DNA of 64,000 nt from Amycolatopsis roodepoortensis (GCF_014873915.1 NZ_JADBEJ010000005.1:186001-250000); one strand, 5' to 3'. Numbered from the stretch's first letter, positions 31,369 to 43,897 are shown. Program-made: numbers and translations. The notes: a model not told the origin generated them from the letters alone.

Positions 31369-32843
31369 CGGGCGACCGCCGGTTCGGCGGCGCCACCTTC
31401 CGGTGAATAGTCCGTGACCGGCGGCTCGGCGCGGGCGTCGAAGTCGAACGGGATCCGGTGCCGCCCCAGCGCCGCCCGGATCCGGTAGCGCACGAGGCCC
31501 GCGATCACCCGCGGGTTGGTCATCATGTCGCGCAACGACTCGTCGAGGTTGAACACCTTCGCGAAATGTTCGTCGACCACGTCGTCTTCGCGGGCGGCGC
31601 CGACGATGAGCCTGAACGCCGGGCCGGACACCGCCGAGAGCAGGCGTCGCTTCCACTCCCCCGCCTTTTCGGTGCCGACCGCGCAGGCGTACCCCTGGTC
31701 CCTCGCCATCGCCAGGCTCCACGGCACGTTGAGCAGCTTGCGCTGGGCCGCGAGGAATCGTGCGGAGAAGTCGGTGTCGAGACGTTCGGCACGGGCGAGG
31801 TGCTCGCGCAGCAGGAGCGCCGAGCCGGCGGCGGAACTGATGCCCTGCGCGTAGAAGGGGTTGAACGCGCAGATCGAGTCGCCGACGAACGCCAGCCGCT
31901 CCGGCGGGGTGCGGAGCCGGTCGTAGCGGCGCCATTTGTTGCCGGTCGACCGCGTGAGGTGGACCTCGGACGTCGGGGTGGAGCGGTCCATCGCGGCCGC
32001 GAACAGCGGCGCCCGCACCCGGCGGGCCGACTCGACGAACGCTTCGGTGGTGCGCGGCATTTCGATGCCCCACGAACCCATGCACGCGATGACCCGGTTG
32101 CCCTCGATCGGGAAGAAGTTGACCAGGAACTCGTGCTCGTCCGGATGCGGGCCCTTGTCGGGGGTCGGCATGATCACCAGATGCCGCCACCACCAGGACG
32201 GCGGCCGCTCCTCGGGCGACGGCAGGTCGTACCAGCGTGAGGTGTAGGTGACTTTGGCGTCCAGGGTCCGCACTTCGGGTTCCGGCCAGCCCGCCGCCAC
32301 CAGCCAGGCGCCGACGGAGGAACCGCGGCCCATCGCGTCCACCACGAAGTCGGCGTCGAGGTGCTCCTCGCCGTCGCGCGTCGAGAAGCCGACGCCCGTG
32401 ACGGCCCCGTCCCGGGTCGTCAGCCCGCTGACCGCGACGCCCTCGCGGATCACGACGTTGGTCAGGCCGCGGACCTTGTCCCGCAACACGCGCTCGATGA
32501 GGATCCGGGAGCTGTAGATCATCGTCATCGCGCTGCGTTTCCGCGCCGACCAGCCCTTCCCGTCGAGGTAGGCGGCGTCCATCGACGGCATGAGATGCAG
32601 CCCGCCGGCGGCGATGAGGTCGTCCTCGAATCCAGGGAACAGCGCCCCGATCGCGCGGCGGCCCGAGTTCAGGAGGAAATGCGGATGTTTGCTCTGCGGT
32701 ACCCCGCGCCGGTGTTCGGCCTCGGCCGGAAGCTCGTCGCGTTCGAGCACCAGCACGCGATCGAAGTACGGGGCGAGCGCGCCCGCGGTGCAGAGTCCGG
32801 CGGCGCTGCCACCGAGAACGATGGCGGTCTTGCCGAGTCGCAT
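31365..32843 (-). CDS. Geranylgeranyl-reductase-like FAD oxidoreductase
   Basis: The 492-aa flavoprotein starts with LGKTAIVLGGSAAGLCTA, carrying a GGSAAG dinucleotide motif instead of GxGxxG, and has VLERDELP, VVDAMGRGSSV and the second FAD motif FVGDSICAFNPFYAQGISSA. These fit the squalene-epoxidase/halogenase-like branch. No flavin-halogenase WxWxIP motif is evident. ATG 32843 was chosen because GGGAG lies 8 nt upstream; ATG 32864 overlaps the operator arm. It leads a TetR-closed operon. Confidence 0.78.
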   Translation of the reverse strand: MRLGKTAIVLGGSAAGLCTAGALAPYFDRVLVLERDELPAEAEHRRGVPQSKHPHFLLNSGRRAIGALFPGFEDDLIAAGGLHLMPSMDAAYLDGKGWSARKRSAMTMIYSSRILIERVLRDKVRGLTNVVIREGVAVSGLTTRDGAVTGVGFSTRDGEEHLDADFVVDAMGRGSSVGAWLVAAGWPEPEVRTLDAKVTYTSRWYDLPSPEERPPSWWWRHLVIMPTPDKGPHPDEHEFLVNFFPIEGNRVIACMGSWGIEMPRTTEAFVESARRVRAPLFAAAMDRSTPTSEVHLTRSTGNKWRRYDRLRTPPERLAFVGDSICAFNPFYAQGISSAAGSALLLREHLARAERLDTDFSARFLAAQRKLLNVPWSLAMARDQGYACAVGTEKAGEWKRRLLSAVSGPAFRLIVGAAREDDVVDEHFAKVFNLDESLRDMMTNPRVIAGLVRYRIRAALGRHRIPFDFDARAEPPVTDYSPEGGAAEPAVAR

Positions 32844-32861
32844 ACGACCAACTCCCAGCGT

Positions 32862-32894
32862 CATTCATACACTTTGACAACGCCTGTATGAATG
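32862..32894. promoter_or_regulatory. Palindromic operator of the FAD/membrane/TetR operon
   Basis: CATTCATACA (32862-32871) and TGTATGAATG (32885-32894) are perfect 10-bp arms around 13 bp containing TTGACA on the plus strand. A further TATGAA half-site follows. It lies directly upstream of the FAD gene, so the TetR at 29692 is the likely binder. Confidence 0.65.
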
Positions 32895-32960
32895 TATGAA
32901 CGAGGCCGAGGGCTGTCAAGATGCCGACGGATGTGCCTGAAGGCGGATCACGCGTGCTTG

Positions 32961-33050
32961 AAGGCGTAACTCGCGTGATTGGAGCCGTAACTCGCGTGTT
33001 CGGGCCGGATCAGCGAGTTACGGCTTCAAGCACGCGAGTTACGGCTTCGA

Positions 33051-33060
<10 letters not shown>
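32961..33060. repeat. Double hairpin of TAACTCGCG units, copy 2
   Basis: Two direct units (GGCGTAACTCGCGTGATT, then GCCGTAACTCGCGTGTT) are followed by two inverted ones (AGCGAGTTACGGCTTC, then CACGCGAGTTACGGCTTCG). This is the same layout as at 11554-11642. Its edge supplies the TGA of the P-type ATPase gene. Confidence 0.6.
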
Positions 33061-37409
<4,349 letters not shown>

Positions 37410-37488
37410 GCGGCATCCTCCTCGCGCTCGGTGCCTTGTGGGTCTCACCGAGTACCCGCGTGCCGGAGCGTCGAATCCCCTTTCCGCC

Positions 37489-38151
37489 TCAAGAGGTGAC
37501 GGAGTCGATCAACCGGTTGTACCGCAGTCTCAGCGCGCGTTCGAGGGCGGAGAAGAAACCCGCCACCGTGAGGGTGACCTTCACCCATGAGGGCAGCAGC
37601 ACCGGCGACGTGAACGTACCGACGTGCTCGGCGACGACGGGGATCTTCGTGACGGCCTCCGCGCCCTGGAGCAGGCCGACGGCGAGCGCGATCAGGAGGA
37701 TCACGAGCGAGACCACGCCGACGGCGGCGCTGGTACGGGGAAACCGCCGTCCGAAACTCGCCCGCAATCCTTCCTGCGAACGAGGGTGAGGACGCAGCGA
37801 CCGCTCGCCGCCGTGGTCGGGGACGAAGTGCATGCGTTTCAGCCCGACCGCGCTGGTCGCCACCTCGATGACACCTCCCGGCACGGGGAACGCCGCGGGA
37901 AGGTTGGACCGGAAGAGCTGGACACCGTCCCGGTACAGCGCGGCGGGGCTTCTCCCGACCGCGTCTTCGTGCTGTTTCCGGGTTTTGGCGTCGGCCAGGT
38001 AGCGGACGTCGACCGCGTAGACGTGTGCTTCGAGATCGAGGAAGAACAGCGAACGGGAGAAGAGCTGCCATCGGCGGTACTCGGCCAGCGCGGATCCGTC
38101 CCCGGCCCTGACCCTGGAGAGCTGCCACCGCCGGGTGAGTTTCTTGACCAT
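37489..38151 (-). CDS. Hypothetical protein with two C-terminal membrane segments
   Basis: The 220-aa protein has a basic N-terminus (MVKKLTRRWQLSRVRAG), a soluble domain with FFLDLEAHVYAVDVRYL and LYRDGVQLFRSNLPAAFPVP, a basic linker and two hydrophobic segments (VVSLVILLIALAVGLLQ and a PVLLPSWVKVTLTVAGFF stretch). I do not recognise the family. It follows the MerR gene on the same strand with 2 bp between stop and start, so it is co-transcribed with it. Confidence 0.65.
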   Translation of the reverse strand: MVKKLTRRWQLSRVRAGDGSALAEYRRWQLFSRSLFFLDLEAHVYAVDVRYLADAKTRKQHEDAVGRSPAALYRDGVQLFRSNLPAAFPVPGGVIEVATSAVGLKRMHFVPDHGGERSLRPHPRSQEGLRASFGRRFPRTSAAVGVVSLVILLIALAVGLLQGAEAVTKIPVVAEHVGTFTSPVLLPSWVKVTLTVAGFFSALERALRLRYNRLIDSVTS

Positions 38152-38153
38152 GG

Positions 38154-38876
38154 TCAGGACGTCGCTTCCGGTGGGTTGAGGTCGAGCATGGCGTTCACGC
38201 GCTGCAGGACGTCCAGCTGCGCCGGGTTGTACAGATCGACCACGCCGTGGAGGACGACCGGCTTGGTGAGGGCCTTCCACGTCTTCGCGTCCAGCAATCC
38301 GGGCCGGGCTTCGTACTGCTCGCGGGCGATCGGCGCGAGGGACTCGGCGATGCGCTGCCGGGTCGCGTCGTCGGCGTCCGCGGGCAGTTCGTCGAAGTCG
38401 GTCTGGACGGCGGGCCGGGACGCCGGTTGGAGCGAGTGCAGCGTGGCCATCGTGGCCGGGTCCAGCACGGTCGAAAAGATCATCATCAGCGAGCGTTCCT
38501 CCTCCGGCATTCCCTCGACGTTGCCGTCGTAGCCGGGTGGCAGGTCCACCAGGCTGCGACGGCGCAGGATCAGGGCGAGTTCGTCGCGCATCCGCTGCTG
38601 CCGCTCGATACTCGCCCGCAGTTCCTCGTCCAGGGCGCGCAGCGTCTGCTCCGTGTGCTCGTCCGAGCCCGCCATCGCCGGGATTTCGGACAGCGGCACC
38701 CCCAGGTCCACCAGGCGCCGGATCCGCAGCAACCGGATCAAATGCTCGACCCGGTACCGCTTGTAACCGTTGTGCGCTCGTTCGGGCTCGTCGAGCAACC
38801 CGATCCGGTGGTAGTAGCGGACGGTCTTCAGCGTCGTGCCGGCCAGTTCCGCCAGCTCCCGTGTGCTCCAGGACAT
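38154..38876 (-). CDS. MerR family regulator with C-terminal ligand domain
   Basis: The 240-aa protein begins MSWSTRELAELAGTTLKTVRYYHRIGLL, the MerR HTH (read in short segments), followed by YKRYRVEHLIRLLRIRRLVDLG and a long coiled-coil/TipAS-like helical domain. ATG 38876 was preferred over 38885 because a MerR-type -10 TCCAAT ends 7 nt before it, making a leaderless transcript that starts at the ATG. It is divergent from a secreted peptidase gene with a matching promoter, so it probably activates both. Confidence 0.87.
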   Translation of the reverse strand: MSWSTRELAELAGTTLKTVRYYHRIGLLDEPERAHNGYKRYRVEHLIRLLRIRRLVDLGVPLSEIPAMAGSDEHTEQTLRALDEELRASIERQQRMRDELALILRRRSLVDLPPGYDGNVEGMPEEERSLMMIFSTVLDPATMATLHSLQPASRPAVQTDFDELPADADDATRQRIAESLAPIAREQYEARPGLLDAKTWKALTKPVVLHGVVDLYNPAQLDVLQRVNAMLDLNPPEATS

Positions 38877-38883
38877 CTCCCGC

Positions 38884-38914
38884 ATTGGACACCGTGCCCC
38901 GAGGGCACAGTCAA
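38884..38914 (-). promoter_or_regulatory. MerR-type promoter, regulator gene
   Basis: On the minus strand TTGACT (38914-38909) and TCCAAT (38889-38884) are separated by 19 bp, the stretched spacing used by MerR activators. The spacer contains the palindrome GTGCCC-TCG-GGGCAC. The predicted start is the A of the regulator ATG. Confidence 0.75.
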
Positions 38915-38919
38915 GCGGC

Positions 38920-38950
38920 TTGACCATGCCCCGAGGGCACGGTCTCGAAT
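38920..38950 (+). promoter_or_regulatory. MerR-type promoter, peptidase gene
   Basis: TTGACC (38920-38925) and TCGAAT (38945-38950) are 19 bp apart, with TGCCCCGAGGGCA in the spacer. This mirrors the divergent regulator promoter only 5 bp away. A ribosome binding site GGGGAG lies at 38979-38984. Confidence 0.75.
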
Positions 38951-38989
38951 ACGGCCCGTCGGTGATCACACCAAGTTCGGGGAGAGACG

Positions 38990-40480
38990 ATGAGACGGAA
39001 ACGAATTCTGGGACTGGCGGTGATCTTCGGCCTCATGGCGCCGCTGTTCACTGCGCCCGCCGGAGCGGCCGAACCCGCGCGGGGCCTGGCGTGGGCCGCG
39101 TGTCCCGAGGACGTGAAGGTGCCCGCGGACATCGTGCTGCAGTGCGCCACCGTGCCGGTGCCACTGGATTACCGGACGCCGGAGGGCGGGCGGATCGACA
39201 TCATGATCTCCCGCCTGGCCAGCACGAAACCCGCGGCGCGGCGGGGCGTGCTCATGCTGAACCCCGGCGGCCCGGGCGGGCCAGGGCTGTCGTTCCCCGC
39301 GGATCTGGCCTCGCACGGCATGCCCGCGAGCGTCCTGGACGGCTACGACGTGATCGGGATGGACACCAGGGGCATCGGGCACTCGACTCCGGTGAGCTGC
39401 GGATTCACCGCGGAGCAGGAGTACCTGGGCAACATCCCGCCGTACGCGGTGGACGAGGCGGCCGTCGCCGAACAGGCGAAGATCGCGAAGGGGGTGGCCG
39501 CACAGTGCGCCGCCAACGACAAGGACGGCAGGCTGCGGCACATTTCGACGGCGAACATGGCGAGGGACCTCGACCGGATCCGGGCCGCGCTCGGCGAGGA
39601 GAAGACCAGTTTCCTGGGGTATTCGTACGGCTCCGCGCTCGGTGCGGCGTACGCGTCGATGTTCCCGGAGAGGTCCGACCGGGTGGTGCTCGACAGCAAC
39701 ATCGGCGACACCCACCTCGATCGTGACGGGCTGCGCCGATTCGGGCTCGGCGCCGAGGAGACCTTCCCGGACTTCGCGAAGTGGGTGGCGGCGCGGCACG
39801 AGTCGTACGGCCTCGGCCGCACCGCCGCCGATGTGCGCAGGACGTACTTCGAGCTCGCGGAGAAGCTCGACAAGACCGCGGTGAACGGCCTCGACGGCCG
39901 TTTGTTCCGACTGGCCACCTTCGCGGGGCTTTACGGGAAGACGCGGTACGGGCAGACGGCACAGTGGTCGCAGTCGGTCCGTGACGGCGACAAGGCCGCG
40001 GCGGAACGCGTCGCCACCGAAGCGAAGCGCCTGTCCCTGGCTGCCACGCCGGCGCCGGCGGACAACATGTGGTCGGTGTTCCTCGCTGTGACGTGCAACG
40101 ACGTCGCGTGGCCATCGGACGTGCGTACCTACCAGCGCGGCGTGGCCGAAGACCGGGAGCGGTACCCGCTCTTCGGCGCCGCCGGCGCGAACATCTCGCC
40201 GTGCGCGTTCTGGCCCTACGCACCGGCCGAACCGCCGGTGGCGGTCAAGGACAAGGGACCGGAGAACGTGCTGGTCGTCCAGAACCGGCGAGACCCCGCG
40301 ACCCCGCTGCGGGGCGGGCAGCTGCTCGACGAGAAGTTCGGTGCCCGGTCGCGGCTGGTGACCGTGGACGCCAGTGGTCACGGCGTATACGTCCTCGGTG
40401 GCAACGCCTGCGCGCTGAACACCACCACGAACTTCCTGCTGTCCGGGAAGCTGCCGAAACGCGACGTGTTCTGCTCCTGA
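38990..40480 (+). CDS. Secreted alpha/beta hydrolase, TAP-like peptidase
   Basis: The 496-aa protein has a signal peptide (MRRKRILGLAVIFGLMAPLF, AGAAEP cleavage region), the fold motif LNPGGPGGPG for the oxyanion hole, nucleophile elbow GYSYGSALGA, and the TAP C-terminal domain with NRRDPATPLRGG and a final SGHGVYVLGG His. Secreted Streptomyces tripeptidyl aminopeptidases (SlpD/E type) share this layout and cleave N-terminal tripeptides. The upstream MerR-type promoter couples it to the divergent regulator. Confidence 0.85.
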   Translation: MRRKRILGLAVIFGLMAPLFTAPAGAAEPARGLAWAACPEDVKVPADIVLQCATVPVPLDYRTPEGGRIDIMISRLASTKPAARRGVLMLNPGGPGGPGLSFPADLASHGMPASVLDGYDVIGMDTRGIGHSTPVSCGFTAEQEYLGNIPPYAVDEAAVAEQAKIAKGVAAQCAANDKDGRLRHISTANMARDLDRIRAALGEEKTSFLGYSYGSALGAAYASMFPERSDRVVLDSNIGDTHLDRDGLRRFGLGAEETFPDFAKWVAARHESYGLGRTAADVRRTYFELAEKLDKTAVNGLDGRLFRLATFAGLYGKTRYGQTAQWSQSVRDGDKAAAERVATEAKRLSLAATPAPADNMWSVFLAVTCNDVAWPSDVRTYQRGVAEDRERYPLFGAAGANISPCAFWPYAPAEPPVAVKDKGPENVLVVQNRRDPATPLRGGQLLDEKFGARSRLVTVDASGHGVYVLGGNACALNTTTNFLLSGKLPKRDVFCS

Positions 40481-40527
40481 GCAGGGGCTGAATCGGCCGG
40501 CCGCGTTCGCCTGGGTAACATCCGGGT

Positions 40528-41286
40528 ATGAGCAAGCGCTTAGTCAGTCTCGGGGATTCCTTCACCGAGGGTGTCGGCGACGAAGACCCGTCGTCGCCCA
40601 ACGGCGTCCGCGGCTGGGCCGATCGCGTCGCGAGCACCCTCGCGGCCAACCACAAGGACTTCCGTTACGCCAACCTCGCGATCCGCGGCAAGCTCCTCGG
40701 GCAGGTCATCACCGAGCAGCTCGACCCTGCGCTCGCGCTGAACCCGGATCTCGTGACGCTGTACGCCGGCGGCAACGACCTGATGCGGCCGAAGGTCGAC
40801 ATCGACGCCCTCCTCGACGACTACGACGTCGCCGTCGGCAAGGTCGTGGCCACCGGCGCGCGGGTCGTCCTCTTCACGGGGGTCGACGGGGTCGAAGACG
40901 CGTTGTTCCGCAGGATCCGGGGCCGCGTCGCGATCTACAACGAACACGTCCGCGGCATCGCGGCCCGGCACGGCGCGCTGCTGGTGGACATGTGGGCGAT
41001 GCGGCAGCTGCGCGACAGGCGGCTGTGGGCGCCCGACCGCTTGCACCTGAACTCGTTGGGGCACAACGAGATCGCCATCGCCGTCCTCGACGCCCTTGGC
41101 GAACCGCACAAGCTGACGCCCGCCGAACTCGGCCCGCGACCGTTGCTGAGCCCGCAGGCGCGGCGCACCGAGAACCTCCAGTGGGGCAAGGAGCACGCTG
41201 TCCCGTGGGTCAAACGCAGGCTGCGTGGGGAATCCTCGGGCGACGCTCTCGCGCCGAAACGACCGACGATGGAGCCCTACGCCTGA
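40528..41286 (+). CDS. SGNH/GDSL hydrolase
   Basis: The 252-aa protein has SLGDSFTEG (nucleophile Ser11), RGKLL, AGGNDL and the final DRLHLNSLGH with Asp and His, the four SGNH blocks. There is no signal peptide, so it acts in the cytoplasm, probably as an esterase or lipase. The basic C-terminal 60 residues are family-typical in actinobacteria. The last 10 bp overlap the convergent TetR gene. Confidence 0.88.
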   Translation: MSKRLVSLGDSFTEGVGDEDPSSPNGVRGWADRVASTLAANHKDFRYANLAIRGKLLGQVITEQLDPALALNPDLVTLYAGGNDLMRPKVDIDALLDDYDVAVGKVVATGARVVLFTGVDGVEDALFRRIRGRVAIYNEHVRGIAARHGALLVDMWAMRQLRDRRLWAPDRLHLNSLGHNEIAIAVLDALGEPHKLTPAELGPRPLLSPQARRTENLQWGKEHAVPWVKRRLRGESSGDALAPKRPTMEPYA

Positions 41287-41849
41287 CGCGGCCGGAGCCC
41301 GTCGAAGAGGACGCAGATCGTCCGGGCCCGGAACTCGGGCCCGGCATGCTCCGCCGCCTTCGCCGTTCCGATGATCACCGCGATCAGTTCGTCGACGCCG
41401 ATGTCCTTGCGGACGTCGCCGGTGTCCTGTGCCCTGCCGAGCAGTACGCCCAGCGCGTCCTTCAGGCGGACGCCGATGACCGACCCGGCCGACGGCACGG
41501 TGACGCCGGCCGCCGACAACGCTTCGAAATAGGCGTTCTTGGCACCCGCCATCTCGATCCAGCCGGTCAGGAATCCGAAGAACGTGGCGCCAGGGTCGGG
41601 TGATTCGACGGCCACCGTGGCCTCTGCTTCGTCGACGAAGCGGTGCAACCGCGCGAAGAGCACTGCCTCGAGGAGCGCTTCTTTCGTCGGAAAGTGGCGG
41701 AACACGGTGCCGACCCCGACGCCTGCTTCGCGGGCGACTTCTTCGGTCGGCGCGCTGGTGCCTTTGGCCGTGAAGACGCGCTCCGCGGCCTCCAACACCC
41801 GGGTGCGGTTACGGCGGGCATCGGCTCGGAGCGGTTTCTCGTCCGTCAC
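41277..41849 (-). CDS. TetR family regulator
   Basis: The 190-aa protein has the HTH RVFTAKGTSAPTEEVAREAG followed by GVGTVFRHFPTKEALL and a C-terminal ligand domain (ARLHRF, GSVIGVRLKD). It is convergent to the SGNH gene and its upstream side is occupied by a MITE-like element, so its promoter may lie in or beside that element. No operator palindrome was found within the 30 bp before the element. Confidence 0.85.
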   Translation of the reverse strand: MTDEKPLRADARRNRTRVLEAAERVFTAKGTSAPTEEVAREAGVGVGTVFRHFPTKEALLEAVLFARLHRFVDEAEATVAVESPDPGATFFGFLTGWIEMAGAKNAYFEALSAAGVTVPSAGSVIGVRLKDALGVLLGRAQDTGDVRKDIGVDELIAVIIGTAKAAEHAGPEFRARTICVLFDGLRPRQA

Positions 41850-41879
41850 AGCGGGGATCCTAGACCCGTTGTCGAGAGG

Positions 41880-42047
41880 CTAGGCCGTGTCCTGCAAGTC
41901 ATGTTCGCGGTCTCCGCGCCCAGGCGCTCCCTGACGGCACGGGCGGGCTCGGCCGAGTACGACCCGGTACGAGGCCGACCCGCCCGCACCGTCAGGAACC
42001 ACCTGGATCACGAAGCCCATCGAACAGACTTACAGGACACGGCCTAG
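41880..42047. mobile_element. MITE-like element, 168 bp
   Basis: Terminal inverted repeats of 21 bp (41880-41900 and 42027-42047) match at 20 positions; both begin or end with CTAG followed by GCCGTGTCCTG. A second imperfect repeat with CCTGACGG-CGGGCGGG-CGGCC arms fills the middle (about 41930-41996), so most of the element can fold as a hairpin. It has no gene. A CTAG or TA target duplication of an IS5-type transposase is plausible. It sits between the TetR and SRPBCC genes and supplies the TAG of the latter. Confidence 0.75.
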
Positions 42048-42481
42048 TCCGGCATCTCGTCCAATACGCGCGCCAGCGCCCTCGGGACTCCGGTACGCCA
42101 GCCGCCGCCCATGATCCGGCGCGACATCCGCTGAAACTCGTCTTCGGGGTCGAAGCCCTCGTGGCTGAGGAACAGCCGCGTCCCACGGCCCTCCGGTTCG
42201 AGCCGCCAGGTGACCGTCCACTTCGGACCCCAGCTGATCCTGAGCAACCGCTCCGGCTCGACGGCCAGCACCTCGCAGTCGACCGGGCCGCCTGCGAAAC
42301 CGGCGGCGGGGACAGGATCGGCGAGCAGCTGGAACCGATGTCCCACAACGGGTTCGATATCGTTCGGCATCCGAAGCCAGCGTTCCAGCAGCTGTGGTTC
42401 GGTCAGCGCGCGCCACACCTTGCGCGGCGGATGCGCCAGGAACTGGTCGACGTGAACGGCCGTCGGATCCTCGGCGTTCAG
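42044..42481 (-). CDS. SRPBCC/AHSA1-type protein, CTG start
   Basis: The 145-aa protein is AHSA1-like: DPTAVHVDQFLAHPPRKVWRALT at the start (in short segments), LLERWLRMPNDIEPVVGHRF, WGPKWTVTWRLEPEGRGT and a final ARVLDEMPD. These hydrophobic-pocket proteins bind lipids or small ligands. No ATG/GTG/TTG precedes the conserved domain, but CTG at 42481 overlaps the ArsR stop (CTGA) and AGGAGG lies 4 nt before it. TAG lies within the MITE end. It is in an operon with ArsR and VOC genes. Confidence 0.72.
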   Translation of the reverse strand: MNAEDPTAVHVDQFLAHPPRKVWRALTEPQLLERWLRMPNDIEPVVGHRFQLLADPVPAAGFAGGPVDCEVLAVEPERLLRISWGPKWTVTWRLEPEGRGTRLFLSHEGFDPEDEFQRMSRRIMGGGWRTGVPRALARVLDEMPD

Positions 42482-42795
42482 AAGTCCTCCTCGTCCAGCA
42501 GGTCGCGCAGGTCGCCCAGTTTGCCGCGCCAGTACCGCTCGTACGGCGAAAGCCAGTCGGAAACCACCCGCAGCGGCTCGGCCTCGAGCGAATATACGCG
42601 ATTGCGGCCCTGCCTCTCTTCCCGGACGAGCCCGGCTTCACGCAGCACCCGAAGGTGTTCCGACAGGCTCGGCCGCCGCATGTCGAACCGTTCGGCGATC
42701 TCCCCCGCCGCCCGCGGGCCGTCGAGGAGGATGCCGAGAACTTCGCGGCGGGCCGGGTTGGCGAGCGCGGCGAAGACGTCGTCGTTGACCGGCAC
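42478..42795 (-). CDS. ArsR family regulator
   Basis: The 105-aa protein is a single winged helix: DDVFAALANPARREVLGILL, GEIAERFDMRRPSLSEHLRVL, REAGLVREERQGRNRVYSL. It lacks Cys residues, so it does not sense metals through Cys sites. The start is GTG at 42795, overlapping the VOC stop (TAGTG). In such trios (VOC, ArsR, AHSA1) the ArsR controls the operon; the palindrome at 43195-43210 upstream of the VOC gene is its likely target. Confidence 0.87.
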   Translation of the reverse strand: MPVNDDVFAALANPARREVLGILLDGPRAAGEIAERFDMRRPSLSEHLRVLREAGLVREERQGRNRVYSLEAEPLRVVSDWLSPYERYWRGKLGDLRDLLDEEDF

Positions 42796-43181
42796 TAGCG
42801 CGGCCAGTTCCCGTAACCCGAGGGTTCGAGCAGGCCCATCGCGTTGCCGTCAGGGTCTTTCAAGGAGGTCACGCGGCCCCACGGCATCTCCTCCGCATCC
42901 CCGACCTCGACGCCTTGGGCGCGAAGCTCCGCGATGTCGGCGTCGACGTCGGTCGTGCTCAGCTGGAAGTGCACACGGATATCCGGGTCCAGGTCGCCGA
43001 CAGCGCGGTCCACGAGGACGATTCCGGTGTCCGCGCCCTTGGGGCCGACCATGACGAACGGACCGTGCGGGCCACTGACGTCGACAAGCAGGTCGAAACC
43101 CAGCGTGCCGACGTAGAAGTCCCGCGCCTTCGCCTGGTCGGAGACCGGCACGGTGAGGAACTGGATGCGATCGATGTTCAT
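42795..43181 (-). CDS. VOC family protein (glyoxalase-like)
   Basis: The 128-aa protein begins MNIDRIQFLTVPVSDQAKARDFY, continues TLGFDLLVDVS and ends DPDGNAMGLLEPSGYG, a complete VOC domain with the usual metal Glu at the end. ATG 43181 was chosen for the family N-terminus; an ATG 36 bp upstream would overlap the operator. It leads the VOC/ArsR/SRPBCC operon. Confidence 0.88.
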   Translation of the reverse strand: MNIDRIQFLTVPVSDQAKARDFYVGTLGFDLLVDVSGPHGPFVMVGPKGADTGIVLVDRAVGDLDPDIRVHFQLSTTDVDADIAELRAQGVEVGDAEEMPWGRVTSLKDPDGNAMGLLEPSGYGNWPR

Positions 43182-43194
43182 GCCGAGACCATAC

Positions 43195-43210
43195 GTAGGA
43201 GTTTTCCTAC
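43195..43210. promoter_or_regulatory. ArsR-type operator candidate
   Basis: GTAGGA (43195-43200) and TCCTAC (43205-43210) are perfect 6-bp arms around GTTT, 13 bp upstream of the VOC start. Position and size fit an ArsR-type repressor. Confidence 0.55.
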
Positions 43211-43274
43211 ATGGCAAGCCTTACAACCTCGTCTTGAATGGAGGTCCAGGGTTCGTGACCAGCGACGCAAGAGC

Positions 43275-43305
43275 TTGAGTTCACCTATGGACGAACTTTT
43301 AGCGT
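43275..43305 (+). promoter_or_regulatory. MerR-type promoter, FMN reductase/MFS/MerR operon
   Basis: TTGAGT (43275-43280) and TAGCGT (43300-43305) are separated by 19 bp. The spacer region contains AGTTC-N10-GAACT. ATG 43313 lies 7 nt after the -10, so transcription should begin at or next to the ATG (leaderless), as at the other MerR locus. Confidence 0.7.
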
Positions 43306-43312
43306 CGTCCTC

Positions 43313-43897
43313 ATGAGCGAAGAGATCACCACCCAGTCCCCCGTCCGCCTCGCCGTGATCATCGGCAGCGTCCGTCACGAGCGGTTCGCCGACGCCATCA
43401 GCGGCTGGCTGCTGTCCGAACTCGCCGCGATCGACGGCCTGGAGGTCGACCCGATCGACCTCGCCGACGTCGATCTCCCGCTGCAGGGAACGCGTCCCGG
43501 CGGGACCCGGACGGCGATCAGCGACAAGCTGCACGCGGCCGACGCCTACCTCGTCGTCACCCCGGAGTACAACCACAGCTTCCCGGCGGCGCTGAAGAAC
43601 GCGATCGACTGGCACTTCAAGGAATGGGCGTACAAGCCCGTCGGGTTCGTCGGTTACGGCGCGGGTTCGGGCGGCATCCGCGCGATCGAGCAGCTGCGGC
43701 TGATCTTCCCCGAGCTGCGCGCGACCACGATTCGCGACGCGGTCCTGCTGAACGCGCCGTGGACCCGTCTCGGACCGAACGGATACGAGGGCACCGAAGG
43801 CGAACGCGGCGCACTGGCCGCGACGATGACCGAACTGACCTGGTGGGCCCGCACCCTGCGCGCCGGACGCGTCGCGGAGCAGGTGAGTGCGGCATGA
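43313..43897 (+). CDS. NAD(P)H-dependent FMN reductase
   Basis: The 194-aa flavodoxin-like protein has AVIIGSVRHERF (phosphate loop) and VTPEYNHSFPAALKNAIDW, the FMN-binding signature of the NADPH-dependent FMN/azo/chromate reductase family. It reduces FMN or quinone-like compounds. It is the first gene of an operon with an MFS exporter (GCATGA overlap) and a MerR regulator, so its role may be to detoxify or reduce an exported redox-active compound. Confidence 0.88.
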   Translation: MSEEITTQSPVRLAVIIGSVRHERFADAISGWLLSELAAIDGLEVDPIDLADVDLPLQGTRPGGTRTAISDKLHAADAYLVVTPEYNHSFPAALKNAIDWHFKEWAYKPVGFVGYGAGSGGIRAIEQLRLIFPELRATTIRDAVLLNAPWTRLGPNGYEGTEGERGALAATMTELTWWARTLRAGRVAEQVSAA

